Below, in pieces: positions 4,329-6,137 of a DNA stretch of 6,137 nt. This DNA is from an uncultured Chthoniobacterales bacterium (lineage in GTDB: Bacteria; Verrucomicrobiota; Verrucomicrobiae; Chthoniobacterales; UBA10450), in contig CATPCN010000149.1 in NCBI GenBank assembly GCA_955652855.1, positions 1-6,137 on the forward strand. Reading direction: 5' to 3'. The notes under the pieces are model-generated. The model made no database searches. It saw only the letters and a program-made list of their open reading frames with translations, and was not told the DNA's origin. Every line of letters starts with the position of its first letter. Position 1 is the stretch's first letter. The position numbers were made by a program, and so were the translations under genes.

Positions 4329-5753
4329 TCAGGACATTTTCAGATCTTCGAGCCCACCCAATAGGGCGGCCTTTGTTCTGTAACGCGGCACGAGATCCAG
4401 CAACCTCGAAAAGGTCGTCCAGGCGTTTACCAGAAAACGGTCAACAATCTCCACGTGACGCGCTGTTTGGCCGTGGTGCACAAATGCAGATCGAATCTTG
4501 TAAACCTCGTCGATGTTCTTAACGATACCCTTTCGCTCTTGCACGGATTGACCAATCAGAAATGCCATCCGCTCCCCTAAGTTCTTCTGAATGGGTTCGT
4601 TGCTGTCCCTCAACAACATCGATTCCAGCGCCGAGATCGTGAAGACGAGCTTATCCGAGACCTCAGAGGCCAACGACTGTCTCGAATACAGCAACAGTGC
4701 ATCGTAGAGACTTCGTGAGAACTCGGTAGAGGTGTCCGAAGCTAGTCTGCGCAGATTATCCAAGACTCCTGGTCGCAATCCAAGACTATTGTCGAGGTCC
4801 CAGTTCCTTGTGCGGTGATCCTGGGTGCCTCTGCTGATGTGGTCGATGCATCCCCCATTCATAAAGACCTCGGTGCAAATGCCCATGGCTTGTGCGCCGT
4901 TGGGTGTGCAGTAGCTAGTGAGCCGCGAATTGAGAGTGGCTGGTGATACGAACCTTAGCAGAGCGACAGCGTTCTGGGCCGCCGCTCGCGCGATTTGGAC
5001 TGCCTTGTGCTCTTCTGCCCGAACGGAGGAGCACGCGGCTAAACTAGCCTGGAGTTCTGATCGCTTTTCATTAAGTGCCGCCGCAGTTAAGGGATTGTCG
5101 AGTGCACCGGCTGGTATCCTGCTCCACCACTCATCCATGATTTGCCTCGTGAACGTTCGAAACGTCACATCCCCGATGCTGAATTCGATCGATGAATAGG
5201 TCCGGAAGATCGGAATCCAAATCTCGTGATCCTTAACCGCAGCACTGCTCTTGAGCGTAATATACTCTGAGAGCGTATCGAATCGACGGCGTTCCAAGGT
5301 GTCACAAAGCCAATCGCATATATGATTGAGTAGAAACTCATCGGAAACTACGTCTCGAAACGGCTTCGCTTGACTCATGTCGTCCGCGAGAAGCTTGATC
5401 GGCTGAAAGGCATCGCCAACCCAGCCGACTCTCATGTTTGCGGACACCCAAAACACGCCAGAGCGCTCCCCTACGGCATCGTGTCCATAAAAGAGTTTGG
5501 GGGCCGAAAGGATATCTTCGGAACGAATTGTAGCGACCGGATGTATGTCCGGTTTTTGAGAGGGCTCTTGTGGGTTACCGAGGCCTTGTACTGTGGGTAG
5601 AATTTCTTGGGCGCGCTGATCATATCGCTTCGCCGCCTCGCGGTGAAAAGCAAGTCCTGCCGAATTCGCATTCATGCTTGTATCGAAGCACACCTTGACA
5701 CCGGAGTGGTTCGCGAAAACCGCCACCGCATGCTGGCAAAGACTTCTGAGCAT
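4329..5753 (-). CDS. ApeA-like HEPN-domain protein, candidate defence ribonuclease
   Basis: With the ATG at 5753 the product has 474 residues, in three parts. The N-terminal half (about 1-215) has no fold I can name, but contains an aromatic block, IWIPIFRTYSSIEFSIGDVTF (about 179-198, first residues shown), of a kind I associate with HEPN-linked proteins. The middle (about 225-300) is helical and rich in Ala, Glu and Leu. The C-terminus (about 340-455) matches the ApeA-type HEPN pattern: ALESMLL (375-381), LGERMAFLIG (392-401), then YKIRSAFVHHG with the R-x4-H motif at R421 and H426. In HEPN RNases these residues form the active site in a dimer and cut RNA, often tRNA, on phage sensing. The gene sits between integrase and the HTH gene, as cargo. 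The start is uncertain: the frame stays open upstream to 6044, inside the integrase; no good ribosome binding site precedes the ATG at 5753, and an ATG at 5675 is possible. The HEPN call is fairly sure; a defence role is inferred. Confidence 0.82.
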   Translation of the reverse strand: MLRSLCQHAVAVFANHSGVKVCFDTSMNANSAGLAFHREAAKRYDQRAQEILPTVQGLGNPQEPSQKPDIHPVATIRSEDILSAPKLFYGHDAVGERSGVFWVSANMRVGWVGDAFQPIKLLADDMSQAKPFRDVVSDEFLLNHICDWLCDTLERRRFDTLSEYITLKSSAAVKDHEIWIPIFRTYSSIEFSIGDVTFRTFTRQIMDEWWSRIPAGALDNPLTAAALNEKRSELQASLAACSSVRAEEHKAVQIARAAAQNAVALLRFVSPATLNSRLTSYCTPNGAQAMGICTEVFMNGGCIDHISRGTQDHRTRNWDLDNSLGLRPGVLDNLRRLASDTSTEFSRSLYDALLLYSRQSLASEVSDKLVFTISALESMLLRDSNEPIQKNLGERMAFLIGQSVQERKGIVKNIDEVYKIRSAFVHHGQTARHVEIVDRFLVNAWTTFSRLLDLVPRYRTKAALLGGLEDLKMS

Positions 5754-5965
5754 ACCCAAGGTTCTGCGTGTGCCTTCTTGCGATATATGGAAACTGGCCA
5801 AAGTGCGGGCCGTTACCCTCTTCGCGGCGATCCGGAATTTGGAAGAGAGACCGGCCTTTCCTTCTTCTCGGACTCCCCCACCGGGAAAAAGAATGTTGGG
5901 GCACAAGTGATAACGACTCCCGAAATTCGGTTCCGCTGGGCGTTGTTCCGCTGCAAAAGCGAGGC
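5754..5965. other. Gap between integrase stop and HEPN start
   Basis: About 210 bp between two minus-strand genes. The HEPN frame is open across it, but the encoded residues look unlike a folded protein and I do not count them as coding. I see no good sigma-70 promoter or terminator. A 9-bp direct repeat (5930-5938 and 5945-5953) lies just downstream of the integrase stop. A promoter for the HEPN gene is expected here if it is not read through from the integrase. Confidence 0.5.
5930..5953. repeat. Two 9-bp direct repeats, 15-bp period
   Basis: GTTCCGCTG occurs at 5930-5938 and again at 5945-5953, 12 bp downstream of the integrase stop codon. Start-to-start spacing is 15 bp. Short direct repeats beside an integrase gene can be arm-type recombinase or excisionase sites, but two copies of 9 bp may also be chance. 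No third copy was noticed. Confidence 0.3.
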
Positions 5966-6137
5966 CTATTTCACTCTCACCAATTTCGTTTTCCAGGTGC
6001 GCCGCACGAGTTCTTCGAGCCTCGCTTGGCGCTCCTTCACCCACGGGGCGTAGTGCTTCTCGGTGACTTTGACGCTCGAATGTCCAAGGAGAATGGATAC
6101 ATCTTGGAGCGGAACGCCAGCTTCGAGGAGCCGGACC
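5966..6137 (-). CDS. Site-specific tyrosine recombinase (integrase), C-terminal fragment cut by the window edge
   Basis: Only the last 56 codons lie in the window; the gene enters from the right edge and ends at a TAG (5966-5968). The fragment reads LLEAGVPLQDVSILLGHSS, then VKVTEKHYAPWVKERQ, then a basic tail. This is the last catalytic box of phage-type tyrosine recombinases: the His of the LLGHS motif (fragment residue 19) and the nucleophilic Tyr (residue 29, in HYAPW), which makes the 3'-phosphotyrosine bond with DNA. The two Arg boxes must lie outside the window. The enzyme would cut and rejoin DNA at attachment sites, integrating or excising the element. The HEPN gene follows on the same strand after about 210 bp. 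The HYAPWVKERQ ending resembles integrases I associate with Acidobacteriota; that is memory, not a search. Family assignment is firm, but substrate and att site are unknown. Confidence 0.93.
   Translation of the reverse strand, partial: VRLLEAGVPLQDVSILLGHSSVKVTEKHYAPWVKERQARLEELVRRTWKTKLVRVK

Noticed and set aside
5607..6053. Plus-strand 148-codon open frame
   Set aside because: Antisense to the HEPN gene start and integrase tail, with no motif or ribosome binding site.
1..6137. CRISPR arrays, tRNA, rRNA, intact insertion sequences
   Set aside because: No regularly spaced repeats, no cloverleaf-like or rRNA sequence, and no transposase was seen on either strand; the only recombinase is the integrase tail.

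Overview
The window (about 54-57% G+C by eye) looks like one flank of an integrated mobile element in a bacterial chromosome or plasmid. All recognisable genes are mobility-type or cargo genes, and I see no housekeeping gene, tRNA or rRNA. The host cannot be fixed from the sequence. The integrase tail (a GHSSVKVTEKHYAPW-type ending) resembles integrases I associate with Acidobacteriota and other soil bacteria. The pairing of a TraG/VirD4-like ATPase with a Replic_Relax protein occurs in elements of several Gram-negative and candidate phyla. TGA, TAA and TAG all end genes here, so the standard code is assumed.

Right end (4329-6137, minus strand): the C-terminal 56 codons of a tyrosine recombinase enter from the right edge and end at 5966. 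After a gap of about 210 bp comes a gene of about 474 codons, whose C-terminal domain carries an ApeA-type HEPN ribonuclease signature (R-x4-H). Converging on it from the left is a 66-codon helix-turn-helix gene of the MerR-like/excisionase type (4034-4234, plus strand), followed by a clear intrinsic terminator at 4241-4275. The HEPN gene therefore lies in the cargo slot between integrase and a putative excisionase/regulator, a common place for anti-phage genes.

Centre (3665-4033): this is the divergent control region between the HTH gene and the leftward mobility operon. It holds several hairpins, including a strong 42-nt imperfect hairpin (3943-3984), a UUCG-capped hairpin and an 11-bp inverted repeat.

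Leftward operon (501-3664, minus strand): a two-TM protein with an excellent ribosome binding site runs straight in frame into a TraG/VirD4/TraM-recognition ATPase, but an amber TAG codon (3194-3196) separates the membrane part from the Walker A domain, and no usable start lies between them. The ATPase gene overlaps a Replic_Relax-family gene by 92 nt. A 139-residue helical protein of unknown function follows after 133 bp. Together these suggest a DNA-transfer or mobilisation module; no relaxase of a known family is in view.

Left 500 bp: no convincing gene. It holds a perfect 16-bp inverted repeat (178-228) just upstream of a textbook Shine-Dalgarno and a TAATG stop/start overlap on the minus strand, and one arm of a 14-bp inverted repeat whose partner lies on the other side of the 139-aa gene. 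This could be small-ORF, regulatory, pseudogene or transfer-origin sequence.
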